DNA of 64,000 bases from Treponema sp. (GTDB taxonomy: Bacteria > Spirochaetota > Spirochaetia > Treponematales > Treponemataceae). Where the stretch lies: the NCBI GenBank assembly GCA_022510905.1, contig JAFLSN010000012.1:1-64000 (forward strand), in the 5' to 3' direction. How positions within the stretch are numbered: the first letter of the stretch is position 1; every line of letters begins with the position of its first letter. This document shows, piece by piece, positions 1 to 8,798 of this stretch. Below the pieces are notes generated by a model. The model was given only the letters and a program-made list of their open reading frames with translations, had not been told where the DNA came from and ran no database searches. The position numbers were made by a program, and so were the translations under genes.

Positions 1-143
1 AAGTGTATGTCGCGCGGGGAGCGCATGAGCGGCACTTGCAGCGCGCCCTGCTTCAGTTCAACCGCCGCGAGAATCACGCGCTTGTGCGCGAGGCGCTTGA
101 AAAAGCGGGCAGGCGGGATTTAATCAAAGTTTTGCTGAGATAA
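1..143 (+). CDS. C-terminal end of a YgiQ-family radical SAM protein (partial)
   Basis: An open frame enters from the left edge and stops with TAA at 141-143, giving about 46 residues. The visible tail contains RALLQF followed by NHALVREALEKAGRRDLI, which resembles the C-terminal region (DUF3362) of YgiQ-type radical SAM proteins, where an RALLQY..P.NH..VREAL...GR.DLIG pattern is usual. The catalytic part lies outside the window, so the assignment rests only on this tail. It is on the same strand as the TRAP genes but a promoter of their own separates them. Confidence 0.6.
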   Translation, partial: VYVARGAHERHLQRALLQFNRRENHALVREALEKAGRRDLIKVLLR

Positions 144-250
144 TACGGAAAAGCACAAATAGGTTTGCCAGTCCAGCCCATGCAAACCGATTTTGCAAAA
201 CCAATCTGCCGGCGACCAATATCACATGCAGACATTTCTTTTTCAATGCA

Positions 251-279
251 TTGAAAAAACATTTCTCATTTGTTATACT
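251..279 (+). promoter_or_regulatory. Promoter of tatT, placed for a leaderless mRNA
   Basis: TTGAAA at 251-256 and TATACT at 274-279 are separated by exactly 17 nt. The -10 box ends 7 nt before the ATG at 287, and no Shine-Dalgarno sequence is visible, so transcription should begin at or within a base or two of the start codon. This also favours 287 over the upstream in-frame codon at 251, which would lie in the -35 box. Confidence 0.65.
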
Positions 280-286
280 GAATCCA

Positions 287-1267
287 ATGTACCATAAATT
301 TGTCTTATTTTGTTGCACACTTTTACTGCTATTCACTTCATGTTCATCTCTACGGAATATAGCGTTAAATTCCGTGTCAACATCTCTTTCTGGCGCAAAT
401 AAAAAAGGAATTCCAATAAAACGGTCTTCAAAAAATGCTGAAGAAGATCCTATGCTTGCCATCACGGGCGAAACTGACGTTACGCTTGTTTCGGATTTTT
501 TTCCTACAGTGCTTGAAATGTATGAAATTCTGCACCGTTCCAATCCGCAGCACGCAGGGCTTTCTACAATGACCGGCTCGCTCAACGTGATGTATGCCAA
601 CGCATTTGTGCAGGGCCCCGCAGAGTTTTTGTCTCCTGCCGAATACGCCCTGCAAGATGCTGAATACGCCCGCGCAAAACTGCATTATCTCCGCGGCCGG
701 AACTACTGCCTTGCCGCGCTAGAAAAACGTTACAAGGGATTTTCTGAAGCCGTTTTGAGCACAGACACCGCCAAGGCCGATGCCGCAATAACCCAGCTTG
801 ACGAAAAAGATGTCAACACTGCATACTGGGCAGGAGCCGGTTGGCTTGGAGCTTTCAGCCTTGATCCGCTCAACGCAGACCTTCTTGGAACGCTTCATTC
901 TCCAGTGGCATTGCTCGAAAAAGCGGCCGAGCTTTCCCCGGACTACAGCGACGGCGCAATCTGGGAACTGCTCGCTAATTTTTATATCAGCGCTCCACCT
1001 GATTTTGGTGGCGATTCTGAGCGGGCCCAATATTGCTATGAACAGGCGCTAAGGGTTTCAGGAGGAAAGGCCGCAGGACTGTATGTAACATATGCCCGCG
1101 CATTCTGCATTCCTAATGGCGATGAAGCCGGGTATGTGGAGGCGCTGCAAAAAGCACTTTCAATCGACCCAAATGCAAACGAGGCCTCTCGGCTTATGAC
1201 AACACTCAGCCAGCAAAAAGCAACTTACTTGCTTAAACACAAAGGTGATTATTTTCTTGAATGGTAG
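287..1267 (+). CDS. tatT: TRAP transporter-associated T-component lipoprotein (TatT-like)
   Basis: A 326-residue lipoprotein: the N-terminus has a hydrophobic stretch ending in the lipobox LFTSC, with the acylated cysteine near residue 19. The rest is helical with TPR-like spacing, including segments such as LEKAAELSPDYSDGAIWELLANF and a final block with ALQKALSIDPNANEAS. It lies directly upstream of a DctP-type binding protein and a fused QM permease, the same set and order as the T. pallidum tp0956-tp0958 locus, where the T protein is a trimeric TPR lipoprotein that docks on the solute-binding protein. Function is inferred from this match. The ligand is unknown; hydrophobic organic anions have been proposed for the family. 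Confidence 0.85.
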   Translation: MYHKFVLFCCTLLLLFTSCSSLRNIALNSVSTSLSGANKKGIPIKRSSKNAEEDPMLAITGETDVTLVSDFFPTVLEMYEILHRSNPQHAGLSTMTGSLNVMYANAFVQGPAEFLSPAEYALQDAEYARAKLHYLRGRNYCLAALEKRYKGFSEAVLSTDTAKADAAITQLDEKDVNTAYWAGAGWLGAFSLDPLNADLLGTLHSPVALLEKAAELSPDYSDGAIWELLANFYISAPPDFGGDSERAQYCYEQALRVSGGKAAGLYVTYARAFCIPNGDEAGYVEALQKALSIDPNANEASRLMTTLSQQKATYLLKHKGDYFLEW

Positions 1268-1354
1268 CCGCCATGCACGGAACCAGTCTTGAAAACCATA
1301 TGTTCGGTGCCGTTGCATACGGCAGATTTTGTATTTTTAAAAGGGGTTTTTAGT

Positions 1355-2377
1355 ATGAGAAAGGTGTTCGCCTGCATTCTGACCTGCTTGAGCGTATCGG
1401 TATTCGCACAGACAAAAACGCTAAAAATTGCGACCATCGCACCCAACCATTCCACGTGGGACATCGAAGAACGCCGCCTTGCGCAGGAATGGGCCCAGGT
1501 AACAGACAAAACAATCCAAATACAGTTCATGGGCACCACAGCCATGGGTGGAGAAACCGGTGTGATTCAAAAACTCAATTCCGTGCGTCCTGGCCAGAGG
1601 GCTCCAATAGATGGTGCTATTTTTACCAACCTCGGCATTGCAACACTTGCGCCAGAGACGTGCTTTTTGACGCTTGCCGTTCCATTCATGTTTCGCAATC
1701 AAGAAGAAGTTGATCTGGTGCTTGAAAAATTGTTCCCGCGATTTCAGAGCAACCTTGAAAACAAGGGCTATCGGATTTTGGGCTGCTTTACAGTGGGTTG
1801 GGCTTATTTTTACACAAAGAAACCCGTGCACACACCTCAAGATTTAAAAACACAGCGACTTTCCGTTGCAGGTGTGGGCATGCCCGAACTCATCAACTCT
1901 TTTAAGGCTGCCGGTTTTACCACAATTGACATAACTCCTGACAAACTGCTGCAGAGCATGCGTTCAAACGGTGGTTGCGAAGGCTTTTACACGATTCCTC
2001 TGTACGCCTATGCAGGACAATATTACAAATCGCTTCCATATATCATGTCAATTCCAATCTGCCCGGTAATTGCGGCATTCGTTATTTCCGAAAAAACTTG
2101 GTCAGAAATTCCTGACCGCTACAAAGCCGATATGCTGGCTGCTGTAAAAAAAGCGGAATCAAGTTTTGTGGAATCGCAGAAGACTGCCGACCACGAATAC
2201 ATAAATCGCTGTGTTGAAGAAGGTTACTGCACGGTAGTTGAGCTTAGCCCCGAAGAAACCCGCGTTATGGAAGAAACGCTCAAGAGCGATGCTTCCGCGA
2301 TGATAAAAACCGGGCTGTTTGACCAAAAAATGTATGACGATGTAATGGCCATACTTGAGCGCCAAAGAAACCAGTAA
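1355..2377 (+). CDS. tatP: TRAP transporter solute-binding protein, DctP family
   Basis: A 340-residue periplasmic binding protein. The ATG at 1355 follows an AGGGG ribosome site and begins a cleavable signal peptide ending VSVFAQ near residue 19. The mature part starts KTLKIATIAPNHSTW, the usual DctP opening, and contains a WAYFYTKKPVHTPQDLKT segment like the conserved arginine/domain-hinge region of the family. It binds substrate in the periplasm and hands it to the QM permease. Its TAA overlaps the ATG of the permease by one base, so the two are probably translationally coupled. Substrate cannot be read from the sequence. Confidence 0.9.
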   Translation: MRKVFACILTCLSVSVFAQTKTLKIATIAPNHSTWDIEERRLAQEWAQVTDKTIQIQFMGTTAMGGETGVIQKLNSVRPGQRAPIDGAIFTNLGIATLAPETCFLTLAVPFMFRNQEEVDLVLEKLFPRFQSNLENKGYRILGCFTVGWAYFYTKKPVHTPQDLKTQRLSVAGVGMPELINSFKAAGFTTIDITPDKLLQSMRSNGGCEGFYTIPLYAYAGQYYKSLPYIMSIPICPVIAAFVISEKTWSEIPDRYKADMLAAVKKAESSFVESQKTADHEYINRCVEEGYCTVVELSPEETRVMEETLKSDASAMIKTGLFDQKMYDDVMAILERQRNQ

Positions 2378-4209
2378 TGCTAAAGAAAATCGAAAACACC
2401 ATTGCGGTTGTACTCATTGCCTTTCTCGCCGTTTTTCCGCTCGTACTTAAATTTGTGCAAGGCGTATGCAAGGTTCAAGTACTGGATTCCGATATTGCGA
2501 TTATGCACGCGGTGTTTGTGTTTTCATGCATTGCAGGATTTATCACATGGCGTGCCGACCGACACCTGAGTTTGGCTTCGCTCACGCAAAAACTGCCCAA
2601 ACGTTTACGTGAAGCGGTTTCTTTTATAAAAACTCTGATTGCGGTTTGTATTTTAACGGCACTATTCTTGGATTCGTTCTGCCAGCTGGTAAACCCTGCA
2701 CAGTTTACCAAATCAATCTGGCATATAAGTGAACGCATTTTTTTTATGTTCCTGCCAATATGCTACATCGGACTGTTGGTGCTAGAAGGAATACGGCAGC
2801 GGCATGTTGTGGCGGTTCTGATTGGGATTGTGTTGGGGCTTATCATTTCCATGGGAACCATAACAGGTGTGCTCTACTACCTGTTCAACCTGGAACAGCT
2901 TCCTCATCTTTATGCGCTCAGTGAATGGTGGATTACCGCATCAAAAGCATCTGCTGCATTCTGCATCACTTTGCTCGTGGTATGCGCTTTTTTGGGGCTG
3001 CCGCTGTTTTTGGTGCTTGCAGGAATCGCCTACATTTTATTTTCCATGAGTGGCGGCTATGTTGACGTTATTCCACTTGAAACGTACCGCATTTTTACCG
3101 ATCGAAATGTTGCAGCCATTCCGCTCTTCACCATAGCGGGTTACATTCTTGCACAAGGAAGCGCAGGAAAACGCTTTGTGGCGCTGTTCAAGGCGCTGTT
3201 TGCACCGTTCCGTGGCGGGGCAGTGATTGCAACGGTTTTAGTCACAACATTTTTCAGCACTTTTACCGGGGTTTCTGGCGTAACGATTCTTGCATTAGGC
3301 TCGTTGCTTTCTATTGTGCTCACGGGCTCAGGCTATTCTCAAGACAACGCGGAATCGTTAGTTACAGCCTCGGGTGCCATCGGACTTTTGTTTCCACCAA
3401 GCGCGGCAATCATAATGTACGCCACCACAAATTATTTTTCTGTTGACGTGTTCGATCTGTTCAAGGGCGCGATTATTCCAGGCTTGATTATGGCCATCGC
3501 AATGATTAGCACAGGAATCGTATTTGACCGCCAAAAGAAGCGACCTCCATTCAGCTGGGAAAACTTAAAAACGGCACTTGCTGCAAGCATTCCGGAACTA
3601 CTCATGCCGCTACTCATCTGCCTGTTCTATTTCAAAGGGGTATTTGATCTGTTTGAAGTTGCAGCTTTTGCCGTGGTATATGCGTTCTGCCTTGCCACAT
3701 TTTTGCGCCGTGATTTTTCATTTTTACGCTCCTGCGAAGTGATTGCCGAAAGCGTTCCTGTTTCTGGCGGCGTGATTTTTATTCTCGGTGCAGCTTCTGG
3801 CATTTCATACTATATGCTTGACGCAAATATTCCTCAACTGTTCACAGAATTTATCACACAGTATGTTACCAACCGCGCAATATTTTTACTTCTGATGAAT
3901 CTGGTGCTGCTTGGAGTTGGCTGCCTGATGGACATGTTCTCCGCAATTCTGATCGTGTCGCCACTGCTGCTGCCAATTGCCGAATCATTCGGAATTTCTG
4001 CGGTACAAGCCGCCGTGATTTTTTTGATGAATCTTTCAATCGGATTTTTAACGCCACCAGTCGGCATGGATCTGTTCATTTCTTCGTATACATTCAACAA
4101 ACCGCTTGCCAAAGTGATTCGGGGCATTATGCCATTCCTGCTGGTACAGTTCGCAGTGCTGATGTTAATCACCTACATACCATGGTTCACCACGGTTTTG
4201 GTACCATAA
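2377..4209 (+). CDS. dctM: TRAP transporter fused small/large permease (DctQM)
   Basis: A 610-residue inner-membrane protein combining the small Q subunit (about residues 1-170, four hydrophobic helices) with the large M subunit (about residues 190-610, many helices). Typical M features are FTIAGYILAQGSAGKR, the TGVSGVTILALGSLL re-entrant segment, and LFPPSAAIIMYATT. Fused QM proteins are the rule in the treponemal TatPT system. Transport is expected to be sodium-coupled, as in characterised TRAP carriers. Gene order T-P-QM with a one-base overlap indicates one operon starting at the 251-279 promoter. No convincing terminator was seen after the stop; an interspersed repeat follows. Confidence 0.9.
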   Translation: MLKKIENTIAVVLIAFLAVFPLVLKFVQGVCKVQVLDSDIAIMHAVFVFSCIAGFITWRADRHLSLASLTQKLPKRLREAVSFIKTLIAVCILTALFLDSFCQLVNPAQFTKSIWHISERIFFMFLPICYIGLLVLEGIRQRHVVAVLIGIVLGLIISMGTITGVLYYLFNLEQLPHLYALSEWWITASKASAAFCITLLVVCAFLGLPLFLVLAGIAYILFSMSGGYVDVIPLETYRIFTDRNVAAIPLFTIAGYILAQGSAGKRFVALFKALFAPFRGGAVIATVLVTTFFSTFTGVSGVTILALGSLLSIVLTGSGYSQDNAESLVTASGAIGLLFPPSAAIIMYATTNYFSVDVFDLFKGAIIPGLIMAIAMISTGIVFDRQKKRPPFSWENLKTALAASIPELLMPLLICLFYFKGVFDLFEVAAFAVVYAFCLATFLRRDFSFLRSCEVIAESVPVSGGVIFILGAASGISYYMLDANIPQLFTEFITQYVTNRAIFLLLMNLVLLGVGCLMDMFSAILIVSPLLLPIAESFGISAVQAAVIFLMNLSIGFLTPPVGMDLFISSYTFNKPLAKVIRGIMPFLLVQFAVLMLITYIPWFTTVLVP

Positions 4210-4227
4210 TTTTTGGGAAGGGCAGAA

Positions 4228-4314
4228 AATCAACTCATACCGATGCAAAAGCAAAGCTCCAAGCCAGAGGCTGACTTCGCAGGAGCACGGTGTGAACCCT
4301 TTCCGCACAAACCA
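4228..4314 (+). repeat. Interspersed repeat copy A (full head and tail)
   Basis: The copy starts with AATCAACTCATACCGATGC, passes through AAGCAAAGCTCCAAGCC and GGCTGACTTCGCAGGAGC, and ends with CCCTTTCCGCACAAACCA. It shares head, middle and tail with the copies near 33.9, 53.1 and 54.3 kb. It sits between the convergent dctM and ABC ATPase genes. Confidence 0.8.
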
Positions 4315-4340
4315 TGACATACAGATGCGCCTCCACCTAT

Positions 4341-5972
4341 TCAGCAGACTTGCGACAGAATGCGGTACATTGGCCGCTCATTCGGGTGAAGCTCCAAAAT
4401 ATGCTGCTCGCATTCAAGCACCTCCGATGGATCGTGCGTCACATGGAGCAGTGTGGTCAGGCCCGTGCCTGCTATCGTTTCAATCAGGTCAAGAATTTTT
4501 TGTCGGTAAGTTTCGTCAAGACCATGGCAAGGTTCATCTAAAATCAGAACACGTGGATTTTTTACCGCAGCCCGCACAATCAAGATGGCGCGCTGTTCAC
4601 CATAGCTTAGCGAACCGAATGATTCGTTTTCGCGACCTGCAAATCCAGCCAGTCTGAGCCATTGCAGTGCCGTGGCCTTTTCAAAATCCGTAGGCATTTC
4701 ATACAAACCAATGCTGTCTTTAAAACCTGAGACAATCACGCTCTGCAAATCGGTACCGCCCACCATGCGATACTCAACATGCAACCGATAGCTTACAATG
4801 CCAAGCTGTTTTTTTATGTCCCAAATGGTTTCGCCAGAACCCCGCCGCTTTCCAAACAAAAAAATCTGCTCGCGGAACACCTGCATATTGTCGCCGGTGA
4901 TGAGCTCCAAAATGGTGGTTTTGCCAGAACCGTTGGGACCACGAATAAGCCAATGTGTATTTTTTTTCACTTTCCAATTCAAGTGCACCAAAACCGCATG
5001 GTCGCCCCAGCCAACGTTCACATCTTTGAACTCAATCAATGTGTCGGGCACGGCAGAATCATTCAGCGCCTGAGTAAGTGCATGACTTTCACTGCGGATT
5101 TTTTGCAATGCGGCCAAAAATTCTGTTTTTTCCTGCTCGCAATTTTTCTGTCTTTCGGCACGGCGAATCTCGCACATTCGCTCATAGTCCGCGCGGTCAC
5201 CACAAAAAGAAATACGTTTAAATGAAAATTCAAGCACTTTATTGATACCCGCCGGAATTTCAAAGAAACGTTCCATACTCAGCACAACACGCGGAAACGT
5301 AAAATCATCCATGCCAGCATTTTTTTGGCGTTTTAGCATTGTGTCAAAAAATTCCAGCAGAATGCAACGGGAATCCGCATCAAGCCCCGCAAAAGGGTCG
5401 CTCAAAATAAGTAACGCACAGTTTGAAAGCAGTGCACGGCACAAAAGAGTTCGCCTGATTTCGCCCGTACTAAGATAGCGGAGCCCGCGGTCAAGGATGG
5501 GCTCAAGGCCACACAATTTTACGGCAGGAAATTTTTCAAGACTGGAAGCAATTGGAGGAAGCGGCGCATTTTTTTTACTTGAACCGCCCAGCACTTCACA
5601 AACATACTGGCGAACAGTGCGGCCTGCATCTTCACAATCCAGAATCTCACTTTCATCGCGTGCGCGTTCTTCGGCAATCAAAGCGGCAGCAGCTTCCAAC
5701 GAAACAACAGCCGTGCGTCCCGCAAACACAGAATGATAGAATGATTCATCGCTGGCAGGAACCTCGCCTTTGGGTAGCGGAGCAATCAAAAGCTGACCGG
5801 CCAACGCATGGACAAATGCCGCTTTGCCACTGCCGTTTGCCCCTGTAACCAACCAAGCTTCTCCGGGCTTCATGCGCCAAGTAAGTTCCGGAACCAACAC
5901 GGAATGCTGATTGCAAATGCGACAACAGCGTATATCAATAAGCGCGTCAGAATCTGAATGCGTATCCTTCAT
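4341..5972 (-). CDS. Tandem ABC ATPase, ModF/PhrA-like, with a degenerate first domain
   Basis: A 543-residue soluble protein with two ABC domains and no membrane helices. Domain 2 is intact: Walker A GPNGSGKTT, signature SLSYGEQ, Walker B VLILDEPCHGLD, switch region LLHVTHD. Domain 1 is eroded: Walker A reads GANGSGKA with alanine where Ser/Thr is usual, the signature reads LSTGE, and Walker B reads LLILSDPFAGLD without the usual Asp-Glu pair. This arrangement resembles ModF (PhrA), a double ATPase of unclear job found near molybdate genes or alone. A GATGAGGT ribosome site precedes the start. No permease is nearby. Confidence 0.8.
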   Translation of the reverse strand: MKDTHSDSDALIDIRCCRICNQHSVLVPELTWRMKPGEAWLVTGANGSGKAAFVHALAGQLLIAPLPKGEVPASDESFYHSVFAGRTAVVSLEAAAALIAEERARDESEILDCEDAGRTVRQYVCEVLGGSSKKNAPLPPIASSLEKFPAVKLCGLEPILDRGLRYLSTGEIRRTLLCRALLSNCALLILSDPFAGLDADSRCILLEFFDTMLKRQKNAGMDDFTFPRVVLSMERFFEIPAGINKVLEFSFKRISFCGDRADYERMCEIRRAERQKNCEQEKTEFLAALQKIRSESHALTQALNDSAVPDTLIEFKDVNVGWGDHAVLVHLNWKVKKNTHWLIRGPNGSGKTTILELITGDNMQVFREQIFLFGKRRGSGETIWDIKKQLGIVSYRLHVEYRMVGGTDLQSVIVSGFKDSIGLYEMPTDFEKATALQWLRLAGFAGRENESFGSLSYGEQRAILIVRAAVKNPRVLILDEPCHGLDETYRQKILDLIETIAGTGLTTLLHVTHDPSEVLECEQHILELHPNERPMYRILSQVC

Positions 5973-6156
5973 ACCTCATCCACAAAGCATTATGAGTATA
6001 TCACGAAGCGTCTTTAATGCAAAGCTGATTTTTAAGAAGCTTGCCATTGGTGCCTGAGTCAGGCGGAAAATTTATAGATTTTTTTGCAAATTTTCTGGCA
6101 TAAAGTTTTTTCCGCGAGCACTCGTAAGCAAATCCGCAGCATTTTTGTGTGGCAAT

Positions 6157-6906
6157 TCAAAACAGAGGAAGCATGGTTCGCACCAGTTTTGCGCTGAGTT
6201 TTGCAGCTTTTTCTTCATGAAAGACATATGTGCGTTCGCCGTTATCATCTGCCATGTCACTCATGCAACGAATAACAATGAACGGCGTTTTATTAACATA
6301 TGCAGCATGGGCAATGGCTGCACCTTCCATCTCAACACAGGCAGGGCGACATATAGATTTGATACGGTTTTTAGTTTCTTTTGCATTGATAAATTGGTCA
6401 CCACTTGCAACGCGCCCCACAATCAGTTTGTGCGCGGAAGATTCTTTTAACTGTGAAAATGCATTGATGGCAGCATCTAACATGGCTTTGTTTGCAACAA
6501 AAACACTGCGTTTCATCTGCGGAATCTGCGTAATTTTGTAACCAAAACCAGTCGCATCCATATCATGGTACACGGCATCTTTTGAAACAACAAAATCAAG
6601 CACCGCAAGACCACCTGCCATAGCCCCTGCAATTCCCGTGTTGATAATGTGTGTCACACTAAACTGCATGATGAGCCGCTGGGCACACAAGGCTGCATTC
6701 ACTTTGCCTACTCCAGAGCGCACCAACACAACAGCAATGCCATCAAGCTGTCCGCAATAAAAAACAAGACCACCTGCATTTATTTCCTGCACTTCCGCAG
6801 AACCTGTGCCTGGTTTAAGATTTTTTTTGAGCAAATCAATTTCAATACTCATGGCACCAATAATGCCTACTATTTTTGTCCGCTGTTTTTTTGCTGAATG
6901 TACCAC
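6157..6906 (-). CDS. mtnN: 5'-methylthioadenosine/S-adenosylhomocysteine nucleosidase
   Basis: A 249-residue cytoplasmic enzyme that splits adenine from methylthioadenosine and S-adenosylhomocysteine; the product S-ribosylhomocysteine is the substrate of LuxS, encoded 4 kb away. Family landmarks are present: GIIGAMSIEIDLL carrying the catalytic-site Glu, GVGKVNAALCAQ, VEMEGAAIAHAAY, and RCMSDMADD with the catalytic Asp. The start is a GTG preceded by GAGG at a 7-nt distance. With luxS and metK in the same window this covers most of the activated methyl cycle. A 16-bp palindrome lies about 130 bp upstream. Confidence 0.93.
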   Translation of the reverse strand: MVHSAKKQRTKIVGIIGAMSIEIDLLKKNLKPGTGSAEVQEINAGGLVFYCGQLDGIAVVLVRSGVGKVNAALCAQRLIMQFSVTHIINTGIAGAMAGGLAVLDFVVSKDAVYHDMDATGFGYKITQIPQMKRSVFVANKAMLDAAINAFSQLKESSAHKLIVGRVASGDQFINAKETKNRIKSICRPACVEMEGAAIAHAAYVNKTPFIVIRCMSDMADDNGERTYVFHEEKAAKLSAKLVRTMLPLF

Positions 6907-7037
6907 GGTTTGCCTCGTTTTTCATTTCACCCAGTTTTATGCTGATTTCAAAATTCACGCCTTTTGAAATCTTTTATTTTTTAAACCACTTCTGCGCTGC
7001 TGTCAACCACATAAAATGTGTCATTTTGCAGCACGTG

Positions 7038-7053
7038 TTATTGTATACAATAA
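7038..7053. promoter_or_regulatory. 16-bp perfect palindrome upstream of mtnN
   Basis: TTATTGTATACAATAA is a perfect inverted repeat in the 543-bp gap (6907-7449) between the channel gene and mtnN. The core TTGTATACAA resembles operators of GntR-type regulators. It lies about 130 bp upstream of the mtnN start and could be an operator; no regulator gene is adjacent. The rest of this gap holds a repeat copy and a hairpin module listed separately. Confidence 0.4.
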
Positions 7054-7169
7054 AATTGCGGCATAATCGATTTGTGCAGACTGGACAACCATAAATTTTA
7101 GAAACCAGACTCAACTTAAAGTCTCACTGCAAGACTTTAGCAAAATTCATAATATGTACACACGGTCTG

Positions 7170-7241
7170 AATCAACATACCCCAACGCAGAAGCGATCTT
7201 CACTCCGTTAAGCGGGGTATGCACCTTTCCGCACGAATCAA
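7170..7241 (+). repeat. Interspersed repeat copy B (short-middle type)
   Basis: Begins AATCAACATACCCCAACGC and ends CACCTTTCCGCACGAATCAA. The middle is the shorter variant with a small inverted repeat around CCGTTAAGCGG, as in the copies at 11.6 and 54.8 kb, instead of the GGCTTTGCAGAAGC middle. Confidence 0.85.
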
Positions 7242-7331
7242 GAGCCGCGTTCGACAAAGAAAAAAGCCACCAACGTTTTTGTCAGTGGCCAGCGGATTAC
7301 AAGAAATAGTAGGCAAAAAATGTTCATATAT

Positions 7332-7450
7332 TTCCAGCACGGAAAAAGTGTCAAGTCTTTCGGTGCTGGAAACGGCGGTCAATAATTGAGTTTTGAAAAA
7401 GTCGGAATTAAAATCGGCAAGGCCATTTTAGTTACCGATTTTAAACATTC
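7332..7450 (+). repeat. Two-hairpin repeat module, copy 1
   Basis: First hairpin: arms 7334-7347 and 7356-7369 around the 8-nt loop GTGTCAAG. Second hairpin: perfect 10-bp arms TTAAAATCGG (7408-7417) and CCGATTTTAA (7435-7444). A second copy with the same order and loop lies at 47098-47244, with compensatory changes in the first stem. The module ends exactly at the stop codon of the channel gene, so its second hairpin may also act as that gene's terminator. Confidence 0.7.
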
Positions 7451-8247
7451 TAGTGTGAATCTTTTTTGAGATACACAAACCAGTATCCAATGCCTATAAT
7501 CACCATGCCACCAATAATATTGCCTAATGTCACAGGCAGCAGATTCCTCAGAAAGAAAGTGCCCCAGTTAAGCCCTTCGGCATTTATGCCATACCGAGCC
7601 GCCGCCAAAATTCCCGCAGGAATAAAATACATGTTGGCAACACAGTGTTCAAAGCCGCACAACACAAAAAGGAATATGGGCATGTAAAGCGAAATAATTT
7701 TGCCTGCAAGTTCGTCAGCGGAAAAGGCTACCCAAACAGCAAGGCAGACCAGCATATTGCACAGAACACCCCGAAGAAGTGCAACCACAAATGGAAACTT
7801 TACTTTGTTCACTGCCGTTGTTACCACAAACTCTGCAAGCTTGCCATCATAAAGCGAAAAAGTATCAGCATACACAACTGTGAAAGCAATCAGCAGACTG
7901 CCGATAAGATTTCCAACGTATACTACGGCCCAGTTACGGAACATCAGCTTGGCAGAGCTTTCACGCTCAAGCACAGGCACAATCAACAAGCAGTTGCCGG
8001 TAAAAAGTTCGGCACCGGCAACCAATACAAGCATGAGCCCCACGGGAAACACCGCCGCACCCAACAGGCGACTTACTGGAGCAGGCTGCACCCCACACGA
8101 AGAAACGGAGCTTGCCACAGCACCAAACGCGATAAATGCCCCGGCAAAAATCGCCAGAACAAGCATTCTCCAAAATGGAAGCGCGCTTTTTCCAAAACCA
8201 ATGTCAACATAATTTTCTGCAATATCAGCGGGTGAATTCATGCCCAT
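7450..8247 (-). CDS. Formate/nitrite transporter (FNT) family channel
   Basis: A 265-residue integral membrane protein with about six helices. The N-terminus (SPADIAENYVDIGFGKS...FWRMLVLAIFAGAFIAFGA) and the later GAELFTGNCLLI segment match FocA/NirC channels, which pass formate, nitrite or related small anions across the inner membrane as pentamers. ATG at 8247 was chosen because an AAGGA site lies 7 nt upstream; a TTG two codons earlier is too close to that site. FocA versus NirC cannot be decided here; no pfl or nitrite reductase gene is adjacent. A fermentative formate exporter is plausible. Confidence 0.88.
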   Translation of the reverse strand: MGMNSPADIAENYVDIGFGKSALPFWRMLVLAIFAGAFIAFGAVASSVSSCGVQPAPVSRLLGAAVFPVGLMLVLVAGAELFTGNCLLIVPVLERESSAKLMFRNWAVVYVGNLIGSLLIAFTVVYADTFSLYDGKLAEFVVTTAVNKVKFPFVVALLRGVLCNMLVCLAVWVAFSADELAGKIISLYMPIFLFVLCGFEHCVANMYFIPAGILAAARYGINAEGLNWGTFFLRNLLPVTLGNIIGGMVIIGIGYWFVYLKKDSH

Positions 8248-8569
8248 AATCAATTCCTTTTCAAAAGTAATTTAAAGCGCTTACAAAACAAATTTGTAAA
8301 TGCGCTCACATGGTTTTAAAGTGCCACAAAACTTGCAGACAACTTATTAGCACAGTATACACAAAAAGCAAAAACTATGCGAGCCCCTGCAATGTATATA
8401 CTTATATTTTTTATTTTCGGAAAAAAACTGGCAGACTTGAACAAAACCTTGCCACATCATGACATACAAAAAGCCGGATGATTACTAAAAATATTTCTAG
8501 TAATAAAGACCAATAATAATGCTGAATATGGAAATTCGCTTTTGCCAGTTCATTTAGCTAAATCAATTC

Positions 8570-8606
8570 CATTGCCCCCAGGTGCTTGCGTTGGAGTGTG
8601 TTGATT
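8570..8606 (-). repeat. Interspersed repeat copy, head only, reverse orientation
   Basis: On the minus strand the sequence reads AATCAACACACTCCAACGC followed by AAGCACC, matching the head of the repeat family; the tail is missing. It is the only clear copy found in the opposite orientation. It lies in the 8254-8798 gap, which otherwise holds a stem-loop near 8718 and no recognisable gene. Confidence 0.6.
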
Positions 8607-8717
8607 TAAATGCAAAGCGCATTCATATACCCAACGAAATTATGCCAGGCTGTGCAAATTAAGAAAACACGTAAATGTTGCAACAGCTCTTGCAGCAAAA
8701 ACGGAATATGCATACGG

Positions 8718-8752
8718 TGCGTACTGTATTGCACGGAGCAATGCGGTACGCA
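8718..8752 (-). terminator. Strong stem-loop after the PII-like gene
   Basis: A 15-bp stem (arms 8718-8732 and 8738-8752, two G-U wobbles) closes a 5-nt loop, 46 bp beyond the stop of the PII-like gene at the end of the luxS operon. The T-run after it on the minus strand is not immediate, so it may be a 3'-end protector or processing site rather than a classical terminator. Confidence 0.45.
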
Positions 8753-8798
8753 CTCATAGCGTGACCACACACTTTTGGCGGCTCGTAACGGAATGTGC

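Noticed and set aside
4292-4657. 121-codon frame overlapping the ABC ATPase end
   Set aside because: Starts inside a repeat copy and runs antisense through the ATPase; no support.
6052-6064. Palindrome GCCTGAGTCAGGC as an operator
   Set aside because: Short, in a gap between two same-strand genes, and no nearby promoter supports a role.
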